Source of the DNA: Dehalococcoidia bacterium UBA6495
GTDB taxonomy: Bacteria; Chloroflexota; Dehalococcoidia; Lucifugimonadales; UBA826
Direction: 5' to 3'
Assembly (NCBI GenBank): GCA_002435305.1
Contig: DJMH01000024.1
Location: 4,422-24,942, forward strand
DNA: 20,521 nt
The notes beneath the pieces are model-generated. The model saw only the letters and a list, made by a program, of their open reading frames with translations. It did no database searches and was not told the DNA's origin. This document shows positions 1 to 7,939 of this stretch, one piece after another. The number at the start of each line of letters is the position of its first letter. The first letter of the stretch is position 1. The position numbers and the translations under genes are program-made.

Positions 1-791
1 ACAACGAAACCTTACTCACCTCTAATAAGACATTCATTGTGGTGGGCAATATTTCATCAGATCTCGCAGCCGAATTAATAAGCGAAAAATTTGGCACCCT
101 AGCAAATCAACAAAAGCCCAAAGAAAATCAAATTGTCTCAGAACCTCCTGCTGGTGAAGGCCCAACCATATATCTGGTTGATAGACCTGGTTCAGCTCAA
201 TCGATATTACGAGCAGGGCATATATCGATACCAAGAGAACATCACGATTATCATTCCCTTGCCTTTGTCAATTACATACTCGGTGGCGATTATTCGAGTC
301 GTCTAAACATGAATTTAAGGCAAGACAAAGGCTACAGTTATGGGTTCCATTCATCCATAGAATGGATGAAACCTCTTTCCATTTTGGTCGCTAGAGGAAG
401 TGTACAAACAGACGTTACGAAAGAATCGGTTTTTGAAACATTAAAGGAATTAACTAATATTGTGGAATTAAATCAGATTGGTGTTGAGGAATTTAGAAAA
501 GCAAAGGAAGGTTTGCTAAAAAGTGTGCCTTCTCAATTTGAGTCCAATCAACAAATTACAAGTCAATTACTAAACATGGCCGCATTTGATCTACCTTTGG
601 ATTATTTTGACACCAATATTGGAAAAATTTCGGATTTGACACTCGATGAAGTTAGAGAATCGGCTATGAAGCACATATCACCAACCGAAATAAAAATGAT
701 TGTCGTTGGTGACAGGGACAAAATTCAAAAACCTTTAGAAGAATTAGGGTACCCGCTCTTCGTCATTGATATGTACGGCAACAGCATATAA
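1..791 (+). CDS. M16 family zinc peptidase, C-terminal part (5' end outside window)
   Basis: The reading frame is open from the first bases of the window to a TAA at 789-791 (about 262 residues), so this is the 3' part of a larger gene; the GTG codons at 39 and 42 are internal valines. The frame starts with a FIVVGNIS-like strand, then after an LGG.YSSRLN segment has LRQDKGYSYG, the arginine/tyrosine motif near the start of the second M16 domain that helps bind substrate. The catalytic HxxEH motif sits in the N-terminal domain and would lie upstream of the window. Family knowledge: bacterial M16 proteins of about 430 residues act as pairs of one active and one inactive chain, or as one ~900-residue chain, and degrade peptides or process exported proteins. 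I cannot tell from this part whether the chain is active or a partner lacking the zinc site. The next gene starts 4 nt after the stop, so they are probably co-transcribed. Confidence 0.85.
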   Translation, partial: NETLLTSNKTFIVVGNISSDLAAELISEKFGTLANQQKPKENQIVSEPPAGEGPTIYLVDRPGSAQSILRAGHISIPREHHDYHSLAFVNYILGGDYSSRLNMNLRQDKGYSYGFHSSIEWMKPLSILVARGSVQTDVTKESVFETLKELTNIVELNQIGVEEFRKAKEGLLKSVPSQFESNQQITSQLLNMAAFDLPLDYFDTNIGKISDLTLDEVRESAMKHISPTEIKMIVVGDRDKIQKPLEELGYPLFVIDMYGNSI

Positions 792-795
792 AGAA

Positions 796-1839
796 ATGGA
801 ACCCTGCAAAAATTGCAATTTTGAAAATACCGAGAGTAGCCTGTTTTGTGGTGGTTGTGGAAAGGAAATGGCAACCCTGTGTGAAGGTTGTGGAACGATC
901 AACAAAAATCAAGTGTTTTGCACTAACTGCGGTCAGGTTGTATCAAGCGACCTAGAGGAAATATACAACCCGAGCAACCTAGACGAATCAGAAAATGAGC
1001 AGAGTAAGACAGCTATACCGTCAACATCAACAACCCGATTAATACCAGAGCCGGGAAAACTAGTTGACCTGATTTCAATCTCCAGCTACGCCTATAAAGA
1101 AAATTTCAAAAGCTTCCTTGTATTGTCTTTAATAAATGGTATCCCAGTACTGATAATCGGAATTGTTTTACGTACTATTCTTGAAACGGATTTGATTTCA
1201 CTTGCAAATTTTCAGTCCTATAACGACAGTCAGCTCTCAGAAAATTTAATGTCTGACTTGAAATCAATACCCGTGTGGAAATTGCTTTCTGTATTTATTT
1301 TTATACTCATTGGACTGGTTGCCAACCTAATATCAGTAATGGCAATCATTGTTGGAGCAGCACAATTCGCAAACTCTGAAAAAGTTTCACCCATTGTCTG
1401 TCTTAACTACACTCTTTCCAAATTAGGGAGGTTAATACTGCTCTCATTGTTTTTGATAGGGCTTTTGATCATACCCTTTCTACTTTCTCTAATGTTAATT
1501 GGTATACCTATCCTACTCTACCTTTTTGTTCGTTGGTATTTTGCGCTCCCCTCGATGGTTTTAGACAACACTGGAATCACAAGATCCATTCAGATGAGCT
1601 GGGATCTTGTTGACAAAAGATGGTGGGTAACTTTTGGCACAGGCCTAGTAATTGTTATTCTCATGACAATACCGACCTACTTATTAAATTTACTTTCAGC
1701 CAATCTTAATTCCGATTTCCTACTACTTCTGATAGATGTGTGCGTAACAACTCTTGTCTCTCCATTCCAAGCTATAGCAACTGCACTCTATTTTTTGTCT
1801 TTAAAGAAATTCCCCAAAGGTAATTCAGTTCAAACCTAA
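796..1839 (+). CDS. Double zinc-ribbon membrane protein of unknown function
   Basis: The ATG at 796 is preferred; an in-frame start at 766 would overlap the upstream gene and add residues before the zinc ribbon. The 347-residue protein opens with two tandem zinc ribbons: Cys 4, 7, 18, 21 and Cys 29, 32, 42, 45, all CxxC pairs. A polar linker of about 50 residues follows, then a hydrophobic C-terminal half with roughly five to six membrane segments. The segment RWYFALPSMVLDN followed by a S.Q.SW.L..KRWW pattern resembles the membrane domain found in glycerophosphodiester phosphodiesterase membrane-domain/YciC-like proteins. No catalytic residues are visible. The cytoplasmic ribbons may bind a protein or nucleic acid partner while the rest sits in the membrane; that is inference. 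Its 4-nt spacing from the M16 peptidase gene suggests a common transcript and perhaps a shared role in envelope proteolysis. Domain architecture is clear; function is unknown. Confidence 0.8.
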   Translation: MEPCKNCNFENTESSLFCGGCGKEMATLCEGCGTINKNQVFCTNCGQVVSSDLEEIYNPSNLDESENEQSKTAIPSTSTTRLIPEPGKLVDLISISSYAYKENFKSFLVLSLINGIPVLIIGIVLRTILETDLISLANFQSYNDSQLSENLMSDLKSIPVWKLLSVFIFILIGLVANLISVMAIIVGAAQFANSEKVSPIVCLNYTLSKLGRLILLSLFLIGLLIIPFLLSLMLIGIPILLYLFVRWYFALPSMVLDNTGITRSIQMSWDLVDKRWWVTFGTGLVIVILMTIPTYLLNLLSANLNSDFLLLLIDVCVTTLVSPFQAIATALYFLSLKKFPKGNSVQT

Positions 1840-1847
1840 AGTTTGAA
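1829..1847 (+). terminator. Possible weak terminator overlapping the stop codon
   Basis: A perfect 7-bp inverted repeat, TTCAAAC and GTTTGAA, flanks a 5-nt loop and spans the TAA at 1837-1839. It is followed by a T-rich stretch (TTATGTTTATTTTT). The stem is AT-rich and the T-run is not immediately adjacent, so termination would be weak. It fits the end of the M16/zinc-ribbon unit before the 131-nt gap to the first SDR. Confidence 0.3.
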
Positions 1848-1970
1848 GGTTATGTTTATTTTTAGACAGACATCCTTTTATAATTAACTCATTCGGATAT
1901 AAAGTGAAAATCGTGAATAATAGATGGGTTACCAAACCTAAATAAATTAGTTAAATAGGATGGCCATAAT

Positions 1971-2894
1971 ATGGGAAACAGATTAGAAGGAAAGGTGGCG
2001 GTGGTTACTGGTGGCGGAAGAGGTATTGGTAGAGGTATTGCCAAACTCCTTGCAGAGGAAGGTGCATCCATACTAGTCAATGACAAAGGTACTGAGGTAG
2101 ATGGAACCGGAGCTTCTGCCATGCCTGCAGATGCAGTTGTAGACGAAATCAAATCTGCCGGAGGTAATGCCACGGCCAATTATGCCGATATTTCAACGAT
2201 GGAAGGAGGAGAGAATCTGGTTCAGTCCTGTATAGACACTTATAACCATATCGACATTCTAGTCAATTCAGCAGGTTCATTAAAAGATCGAATGATTTAC
2301 CAAATGACGGAATCGGATTTCGATCAAGTAGTGCGCAATAATGCCAAGAGTGTGTTTACGACTACAAAATTTGCAGGAATATTGTTTCGTCAGCAAAGAT
2401 CTGGAAGGATCGTAAATATGGTGGCTGATGCTGGCCTAGGTGACGTAGGACGGTCAAATTATGCCGCAGCTACCGAAGGAATTATTGGATTAACCCGAAC
2501 TACAGCAAAAGATTTGGGGAAATATGGTGTTACCGCCAACGCAATATCTCCTATGGCGGAAACCAGATTATTCCCAGGTGCCGTAGATCAACACAGACTA
2601 CCAGACGTGTCCGGACCTTCCCGCGATGAAAGGGCCGGAATCGGGCCTTCACCAGAAATGCCGGCATGGTCAGGAGAGGGATCTCCAGATGAACCTGAAA
2701 ATATCGCCCCATTAGCTGTTTACCTATGCACAAATGCTGCTCCAAATATCAATGGGTATGTGTTGGGCGTACGCGGAGGAAGTCTGTACGTTTATTCCAA
2801 CCCTGATATTGAAAATGTAGTGAACAAATGGGGTAATTTCACAATGGAGGAGATGGATGTTTTGTTTCCGAAAATGATGGGATATGGATTCTGA
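1971..2894 (+). CDS. SDR-family protein lacking catalytic Ser and Lys (probable pseudoenzyme subunit)
   Basis: This 307-residue short-chain dehydrogenase starts at ATG 1971 with an AGGA Shine-Dalgarno 10 nt upstream. The Rossmann cofactor motif TGGGRGIG is intact at residues 13-20, and the NSAG motif and an active-site-loop Asn (RNNAKS) are present. The catalytic region is altered: Tyr164 is kept in NYAAATEG, but the Lys expected at 168 is Thr, and the Ser expected at 151 is Val (NMVADAG). The VND.G..VDGTG...PAD.VVDEIK stretch places it with the hydroxyacyl-CoA dehydrogenase SDRs of peroxisomal MFE-2 type. The next gene encodes a same-family protein with the full Ser-Tyr-Lys set at the same residue numbers, 63 nt downstream. 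Known precedent: BbsC of the BbsCD heterotetramer is an inactive SDR subunit paired with an active one. A structural or cofactor-binding role beside the second SDR is therefore plausible; activity of this chain alone is unlikely. Confidence 0.88.
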   Translation: MGNRLEGKVAVVTGGGRGIGRGIAKLLAEEGASILVNDKGTEVDGTGASAMPADAVVDEIKSAGGNATANYADISTMEGGENLVQSCIDTYNHIDILVNSAGSLKDRMIYQMTESDFDQVVRNNAKSVFTTTKFAGILFRQQRSGRIVNMVADAGLGDVGRSNYAAATEGIIGLTRTTAKDLGKYGVTANAISPMAETRLFPGAVDQHRLPDVSGPSRDERAGIGPSPEMPAWSGEGSPDEPENIAPLAVYLCTNAAPNINGYVLGVRGGSLYVYSNPDIENVVNKWGNFTMEEMDVLFPKMMGYGF

Positions 2895-2957
2895 TATCAA
2901 TTTCTTCCAACCAAATTTTGATAGGAATGAAAATAAAACAAACGAAGAGGTGAAAAG

Positions 2958-3896
2958 GTGACTAAGAGGGTTGAAGGAAAAGTAGCAATAGTAACAGGGG
3001 CCGGTCGCGGTATAGGAAGAGAAGTCGCACTGTGGTTAGCAAGAGATGGTGCCAAAGTCGTAGTTAATGACCTTGGAGGATCAGTTGATGGCACAGGTGA
3101 TTCTTCCACTCCTGCAGATTTAGTAGTTGATGAAATAAAGGCTGAAGGTGGAGAAGCTGTTGCCTCATATGACTCAGTAGCAGATTTCGATAGTGCCGCC
3201 AAAATTGTTCAAAAAGCGGTAGATACATTTGGAACAGTGGACATACTTTGTCATCCAGCAGGCATATTGAGGGACAGAATGATATTTAATATGACTGAGG
3301 AAGAATGGGACCTGGTATTGCAAGTCCATCTGTACGGGGCCTTTAATATGGTAAGAAATGTGATACCTCACATGATCAACAACAAGTACGGAAGAATCGT
3401 GTTATTCTCCTCTGGATCCGGATTAGGTGCCTCCGGCCAAGGCAATTACGCTGCAGCTAAGGAAGGTATGGTTGGATTCACAAGGGCTGTGTCAAAGGAA
3501 CTTGAACCATATAACATAATGGTGAATGCGGTCTATCCTGGTGGATCAACTAGGATGACAGATACGGTTCCACAATCAACAAGGGAACTGAGACAGGATC
3601 AAAGAGAAGCTGTCGGTTTAGCAACGGCAAACCCTTCTGAACCACCTCCGGAATCTAGAGAACCCGGTAACAATGCACCCAAAGTCGTCTATCTCTGTTC
3701 TGAAGCCGCGGATGGCATTACAGGACAAGTTTTTGGTACTAGTGGTTGGGCTTTGTCCCTTTATTCTCCCCGACATGTAATAAAAAGTATCCATAAAGAT
3801 GGAAAATGGACCTTGGATGAGTTGGATCAGTTGATCCCGATCTCCCTAGGAAATGGGCTCATAAACCCCGTACCTGTAGAGCCTCCACGAAATTAG
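2958..3896 (+). CDS. SDR-family 3-hydroxyacyl-CoA dehydrogenase-like oxidoreductase
   Basis: The GTG at 2958 follows a GAAGAGG Shine-Dalgarno with 7 nt spacing; no in-frame ATG lies upstream. The 312-residue product has TGAGRGIG at 13-20, VVNDLGG typical of the MFE-2 dehydrogenase domain, and the complete Ser151-Tyr164-Lys168 set (FSSGSG, NYAAAKEG). The loop residue where classical SDRs have Asn is His (QVHLYG), as is usual in the MFE-2 group. The family oxidises (R)-3-hydroxyacyl-CoA or related CoA thioesters with NAD+. Substrate cannot be read from sequence. Both this protein and its upstream neighbour carry a similar C-terminal tail (W.LDELDQL versus FTMEEMDVL), so they are an old tandem duplication that has diverged strongly. 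They likely act together as active and inactive chains of one enzyme; an alternative is that this one forms a homotetramer on its own. Confidence 0.9.
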   Translation: MTKRVEGKVAIVTGAGRGIGREVALWLARDGAKVVVNDLGGSVDGTGDSSTPADLVVDEIKAEGGEAVASYDSVADFDSAAKIVQKAVDTFGTVDILCHPAGILRDRMIFNMTEEEWDLVLQVHLYGAFNMVRNVIPHMINNKYGRIVLFSSGSGLGASGQGNYAAAKEGMVGFTRAVSKELEPYNIMVNAVYPGGSTRMTDTVPQSTRELRQDQREAVGLATANPSEPPPESREPGNNAPKVVYLCSEAADGITGQVFGTSGWALSLYSPRHVIKSIHKDGKWTLDELDQLIPISLGNGLINPVPVEPPRN

Positions 3897-3973
3897 GTAG
3901 CCCAATATTTCACAAGCCGTATGCTAAACTGCACCTACTTCCTTGGAAAGCCTAACTTTGAGAAGGTAAGAAT

Positions 3974-4654
3974 ATGAACTGGCTAGATTTTGTCATACTG
4001 GGAATCCTAATTGCGTCCATGCTTTGGGGTCTCAAAACCGGAATATTTGTGGCCGGCATTTATGGAATCGCGATACTGGTGGGCTGGAGAATTTCTGGTG
4101 ACGTTTCACAGTTTGTCGGAGAATTTATCGGAGATGCCTTAGGTTCCAATTCTTCTTCAGCGAAGGCCATAAGTGAATTAAGTGGAATTAATCTGAGTGT
4201 CGATACGATTGCAACTGTTGTAGCTTTTGTGGTTGTACTCATTCTCACACTCATTATCACTAATATAGTTCTAAAATTTATTGGACCTTTACTAGCAGTT
4301 TTAGACGTTGCTACTCTTGGAATGGGTAGAATAGCCGGCATCATACTTGGATTGATAATCGGTGTGATTATCTCTTCTATAACTATTTCAGGCCTTACAC
4401 GACTGGCATATGATTTCCACGAAATTCCCGAATTACCTGGTTCATCTTTAGTTTCAGCTGGAGAAGTCATCTCGGTAGAGGGTATCGACGCAAAGATTGA
4501 AAATACCAGAACCTCAATAGAAACTGCTCTACTTGGATCCAGATTGGCCCCTATTTTTGTAAAAACATTACAAATTACCCCGGATAATTCTTTCGGAATT
4601 ATCCCCACTGATTATATGACTGCCATAAGAATACTTGATTCAAAGTTAGATTAA
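3974..4654 (+). CDS. CvpA-family membrane protein
   Basis: ATG 3974 is preceded by AGAAGG with 7 nt spacing. The 226-residue product begins MNWLDFVILGILIASMLWG, the characteristic D-x-x-I...G...G start of CvpA/colicin V production family proteins. It has about four hydrophobic segments (near residues 5-25, 27-42, 75-100 and 115-142) and then a soluble C-terminal tail of about 80 residues. Family members are inner-membrane proteins linked to envelope homeostasis and colicin V export in E. coli; the biochemical role is not settled. The stop is 6 nt before the start of the HNH gene, suggesting one transcript. I see no operon partner that would specify a role here, such as mutS2 or purF, which often sit near cvpA elsewhere. 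Confidence 0.8.
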   Translation: MNWLDFVILGILIASMLWGLKTGIFVAGIYGIAILVGWRISGDVSQFVGEFIGDALGSNSSSAKAISELSGINLSVDTIATVVAFVVVLILTLIITNIVLKFIGPLLAVLDVATLGMGRIAGIILGLIIGVIISSITISGLTRLAYDFHEIPELPGSSLVSAGEVISVEGIDAKIENTRTSIETALLGSRLAPIFVKTLQITPDNSFGIIPTDYMTAIRILDSKLD

Positions 4655-4660
4655 ACAAGG

Positions 4661-5188
4661 ATGGCTACAGCTACAGCTCCCACAATAGAATCACCCGTGT
4701 TAGTTCTGAACCAAAATTACCAGCCATTAAACATTTGCAGTGTGAGAAGAGCAATCGTATTAATGGGCAGAGGAAAGGCAGAACTTATAATAAACGGTCG
4801 AGGAGAAATAAGGAGTTCAAGCGCTGCATTTCCAATGCCGTCCGTAGTTAGACTCTACTATATGGTCAAAAAGCCAATGGTTGAAAGAAGGCTATCTCGG
4901 CAAGCATTATTTTATAGAGATAATTTCACATGCCAATATTGCGGAATCTCAACTAGGAAGCTGACTATTGACCATATTCAACCTCGTTCAAGAAACGGTA
5001 AACATGTATGGGAAAATGTGGTGAGTGCATGTAGGACCTGTAACCACAACAAGGCTGAAAAAACACCAGGAGAAGCCCAAATGACTCTACTGAGGAAGCC
5101 TTTGGCTCCAAAACCAAATCCGTATTATATTTTCTATCACAGGAAACTAGAGGATGAGTGGTCTCCATTTATACCTTGGAAAAATTAA
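4661..5188 (+). CDS. HNH endonuclease family protein
   Basis: This 175-residue protein has a complete HNH module: Cys91/Cys94 (CQYC), then LTIDHIQPRSRNG with His105, Asn119, and the second zinc pair Cys124/Cys127 followed by NHNK. The N-terminal part (VLVLNQNYQPLNICSVRRAI) is the conserved leader of a widespread compact HNH family in Cyanobacteria, Actinobacteria and Chloroflexota that is not tied to phage or restriction loci. No methylase, terminase or other restriction or phage gene is adjacent, so a housekeeping DNA repair or processing role is more likely than defence; that is inference. The ATG at 4661 has only an AAGG directly before it with no normal spacing, so translation may be coupled to the cvpA-like gene, which ends 6 nt upstream. 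Confidence 0.88.
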   Translation: MATATAPTIESPVLVLNQNYQPLNICSVRRAIVLMGRGKAELIINGRGEIRSSSAAFPMPSVVRLYYMVKKPMVERRLSRQALFYRDNFTCQYCGISTRKLTIDHIQPRSRNGKHVWENVVSACRTCNHNKAEKTPGEAQMTLLRKPLAPKPNPYYIFYHRKLEDEWSPFIPWKN

Positions 5189-5207
5189 TCTGTGAATAGG
5201 GAATTTG

Positions 5208-6242
5208 TCAGTTTATGGCTGTGGCAACCGGAAGTTTTAGCATAAAATTGTCCAAAACTAGGCTTGGAGTAACGTTCTTCTTCAAGTTACCGAAAGTGAT
5301 CCTGATAAGTTTTAAAATGTTCAGAATATCTGCGGTTGATAGCATTCTAGAAAACTCATGAATTCGTTCTTTTTGGGAAATATTGACTATCTCTCCTGTT
5401 CTCTCACTACTAGAGAGCAACACATCTCGAGTCCAGGTCATTGCGGTATCCAAAAATTCGTATACTCCATCTCGATCGCGAAAAAACTGAGTGGATAAAT
5501 CCCTCGACAATTTGAACCGTTGTTCCAAGCTATCCGTTAGGCACCCCATAAACTGATTTAATTTATCTTCCAATATATGTAATATTTCAGGGTTGATAGC
5601 TGCTTGATAAGCCCATTCCGGCCTCCCGCGAGAAAGCCTTGCGATCTCTTGAATGGGGACATCGGACCCTAATTCGCATTCTCCTAAATATTCCAATATT
5701 TCCAACTCCCCAACCGGCTCCAAATGAAGAACCTGACATCGCGACACAATAGTACTCAGAAGATTAGATGCATCACGCGCCAGCAATATAATTACAACAT
5801 CATCTGGAGGTTCTTCTAACGTTTTTAAAAGAATATTGGATTGTTCTGATCTCATGCTTTCAATGGATGAGATAATGAAAATGCGAGTTCGACCTTCATA
5901 TGGTTTCCGGTGAACCTGCCTTAGAAAATCTTCCCTTAATTGGTCGATAGTGACCATTGTGGAAGTTCGACCCACACCATCCAAATCTTTTTTTGCATCA
6001 TAAATAAATACATCGGTGTGATTATAGGAATCGATACGTATGCATTGATTGCATGACCCACAAGGCCCGGAAGACGTAGACATGTCAAGACAGTTCGCAA
6101 CTTTTGCTATATCCCGAGCAAAGGTGACCTTTCCAATCCCATCCATACCACAAATTAAATACGCATGTGAAAGTCTATCTAGCGAGGCAGCTTTTGAAAT
6201 ACGATCTATAGAACTAAGCTGACCAATAGTTTTCCAGGCCAA
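5208..6242 (-). CDS. holB: DNA polymerase III delta' subunit
   Basis: The protein has the clamp-loader AAA+ layout: LSHAYLICGMDGIGKVTFA around residues 24-42 contains a P-loop, then a four-Cys zinc site (Cys51 and the cluster Cys61, 64, 67), then ILLKTLEEPP and TIVSRCQ, the hallmark motifs of DnaX and delta' proteins. The P-loop has Met-Asp where active clamp-loader ATPases have Pro-x, in line with delta' being a non-hydrolysing 'stator'. It helps open and load the beta sliding clamp together with DnaX and delta. Length (about 344 residues) is normal. Two TTG starts are in frame, at 6260 and 6242, with no ATG and a stop just upstream. I chose 6242 because AAGGA lies 7 nt before it while 6260 has no Shine-Dalgarno. 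It runs convergent with the HNH gene (19-nt gap) and divergent from htpX. Confidence 0.9.
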   Translation of the reverse strand: MAWKTIGQLSSIDRISKAASLDRLSHAYLICGMDGIGKVTFARDIAKVANCLDMSTSSGPCGSCNQCIRIDSYNHTDVFIYDAKKDLDGVGRTSTMVTIDQLREDFLRQVHRKPYEGRTRIFIISSIESMRSEQSNILLKTLEEPPDDVVIILLARDASNLLSTIVSRCQVLHLEPVGELEILEYLGECELGSDVPIQEIARLSRGRPEWAYQAAINPEILHILEDKLNQFMGCLTDSLEQRFKLSRDLSTQFFRDRDGVYEFLDTAMTWTRDVLLSSSERTGEIVNISQKERIHEFSRMLSTADILNILKLIRITFGNLKKNVTPSLVLDNFMLKLPVATAIN

Positions 6243-6322
6243 TTTATCTTCCTTAACCAAGTACGTTTTTTAACCCAGGGGTCCAGTTGTATAAGCCATT
6301 CGATAAGGATTCATTTCTGAAA

Positions 6323-6351
6323 ATGGCACAAGCCATAATAGCTACTATAAT
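6323..6351 (+). promoter_or_regulatory. Predicted sigma70-type promoter for htpX-pspAB
   Basis: A perfect TATAAT at 6346-6351 lies 17 nt after ATGGCA (6323-6328), which matches the TTGACA consensus in four of six positions. A second TATAAT overlaps at 6351-6356. The site is in the divergent gap between holB and htpX and would give a leader of about 40 nt before the ATG at 6397. It was found by eye. Confidence 0.5.
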
Positions 6352-6396
6352 ATAATCTATAGTGAAAATTTAATCACCCACAGGTTTCTAATTACG

Positions 6397-7323
6397 ATGC
6401 AGCGAAATTCTATCGGTAAAGACCATCAGCTAACAGTCAGGATGCTAATAACTGGATTGATGCTGGTAATGGCCTATTTAGCTCTTTTTGGATTACTTCT
6501 AATTTCCGGTATTGATCCTATTATTGTGTTTGTGATTGGGATTGGAATGGTACTTTTCCAATATTTTATGTCGGATAAACTTGTTCTGAAAACAACTGGA
6601 GCCAAACCTGTTACGAAAGAAGAGCAACCCAAATTACATGAAATGGTAGAAAGGCTGTCAAAAATAGGCGGTATTCCAAAACCACGTACAATCGCAATAA
6701 TGGAAATGGAAGCGCCAAACGCATTCGCTACCGGTAGGAGCCCAAAGCATGCCACTGTCGCTGTCACAAGAGGTCTATTGAGCAAGCTGAATGATGAAGA
6801 ATTAGAAGGGGTGATAGGCCATGAGTTAGCCCACATTAAGAATCGGGATGTGATGGTTATGACTTGGGCAAGTTTGATAGTAGTAGTGGCTGGGTTTTTA
6901 ATGCAAATGCTCTTCTGGATGAGTCTATTCGGAGGTTTCGGAGGCCATAGACGACAGGGCAATGGGGGCCAAGCTATGGCCATGATGATGGTCGTTTACA
7001 TTGGAGTGATAATCATCTACTTCATCAGCCAATTGCTAATAAGTACTCTTTCCAGGTACAGGGAACTTGCAGCCGACAGAGAAGGATCAATCATGACTGG
7101 TAGTCCCACCAACCTTGCATCTGCTCTTAAGAAAATTAGCGGCCAGATAGCCCAAATTCCAGAAAAAGATCTCCGCCAAGTGGAACACGCCAACGCATTT
7201 TTCATAATCCCTGCATTACAAGGAAATGCAATCGCATCTTTGATGTCCTCTCACCCACCTACAGAAATGAGAGTGGCACGATTAATGGAAATGCAGAGGC
7301 AGAATTGGCATCTCCTCAGGTAA
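6397..7323 (+). CDS. htpX: HtpX-like M48 membrane metalloprotease
   Basis: This 308-residue protein has two N-terminal transmembrane segments (about residues 14-36 and 38-57), the zinc motif HELAH at 142-146 (Glu143 catalytic), a second hydrophobic pair near 153-178 and 190-212, and the third zinc ligand Glu223 in YRELAADREGS. This is the complete HtpX architecture at normal length. HtpX is an inner-membrane protease with its active site on the cytoplasmic side that removes misfolded membrane proteins together with FtsH. A Gly/His/Arg/Gln-rich loop (FGGFGGHRRQGNGG) sits between the second pair of helices. The gene has its own promoter candidate upstream and is followed 9 nt later by a PspAB-like gene, a pairing known from actinobacterial and archaeal genomes that links it to the phage-shock/envelope stress response. 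Confidence 0.95.
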   Translation: MQRNSIGKDHQLTVRMLITGLMLVMAYLALFGLLLISGIDPIIVFVIGIGMVLFQYFMSDKLVLKTTGAKPVTKEEQPKLHEMVERLSKIGGIPKPRTIAIMEMEAPNAFATGRSPKHATVAVTRGLLSKLNDEELEGVIGHELAHIKNRDVMVMTWASLIVVVAGFLMQMLFWMSLFGGFGGHRRQGNGGQAMAMMMVVYIGVIIIYFISQLLISTLSRYRELAADREGSIMTGSPTNLASALKKISGQIAQIPEKDLRQVEHANAFFIIPALQGNAIASLMSSHPPTEMRVARLMEMQRQNWHLLR

Positions 7324-7332
7324 AGGGAACCC

Positions 7333-7926
7333 GTGAGACTATTTAAAACTCTTTTTGGAAAGTCGAATAAGTTCAAATCTGACGAATCCGACATCCTTTC
7401 TTTAGTTTTACGGGTCACAAATCAAGATTCCAACGGGGATAGAGATATAAATCTCTCAGGGGCAGCAACATTGTTGCTTAACATTAATGAACATCCTTTT
7501 TTCACGGACATAAATTCATCCCTGAAAGAGTTAGAGAAGGAATTACTTATCCCAACGGTAGGAACACCCTTGCGGGGTTTCAAATCCGACATGTACAACA
7601 GTTGTTGGATAATATTTGAAAATACTAATAATCAAAAAATGGTCGCTGAGATAAATTCAGCTAGTTCTCATATAGCCAATCTGGGGCTGGGTAATAATAT
7701 GACAGCCGCAATATTTAAAGGCACCATAAGTAAAGGCACCACAAGAAATCAATCATTTTATTGGATATGCAACTACAGGACATCAAAATTTTATCCACTG
7801 GCACTATTGGGAAATGAAATGAGAGACAATGAATTGGAAATGGAAATCGGTAACTTGCTAGCTTCTATGGGAATCCCATTGGAACCGCATGAAAATTGGT
7901 ATTCTTTATCTGATATACCTATTTAA
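7333..7926 (+). CDS. PspAB-like protein (PspA-associated)
   Basis: GTG 7333 follows an AAGGGA site with about 4 nt spacing. The 197-residue soluble protein begins with a short MRLFKTLFGK segment. Its C-terminal half reads SSHIANLGLG, then an aromatic strand (FYWICNYRTSKFYPLALLG), then RDNELEMEI and a closing P.E...NWY.L.D.P.I pattern. I recognise this as the pattern of PspAB, a small protein found beside HtpX in Actinobacteria and Archaea (there: FYPFAPL, RRDNALEL, WFPVWG). The adjacency to htpX supports the call independently. Its molecular function is not established; it is thought to belong to PspA-type membrane stress systems. The N-terminal half is poorly conserved and I recognise nothing in it. 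No pspA is present in this window. Confidence 0.7.
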   Translation: MRLFKTLFGKSNKFKSDESDILSLVLRVTNQDSNGDRDINLSGAATLLLNINEHPFFTDINSSLKELEKELLIPTVGTPLRGFKSDMYNSCWIIFENTNNQKMVAEINSASSHIANLGLGNNMTAAIFKGTISKGTTRNQSFYWICNYRTSKFYPLALLGNEMRDNELEMEIGNLLASMGIPLEPHENWYSLSDIPI

Positions 7927-7939
7927 TACCTCAAATTTG

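Noticed and set aside
766..795. Upstream start for the zinc-ribbon protein
   Set aside because: It would overlap the end of the M16 gene and uses a rare ATT start; ATG 796 begins right at the zinc ribbon.
4060..4608. 182-codon minus-strand frame opposite the cvpA-like gene
   Set aside because: It lies wholly antisense to a gene with a clear family match and Shine-Dalgarno; its Pro/Ser/Ile-rich composition is typical of a shadow frame.
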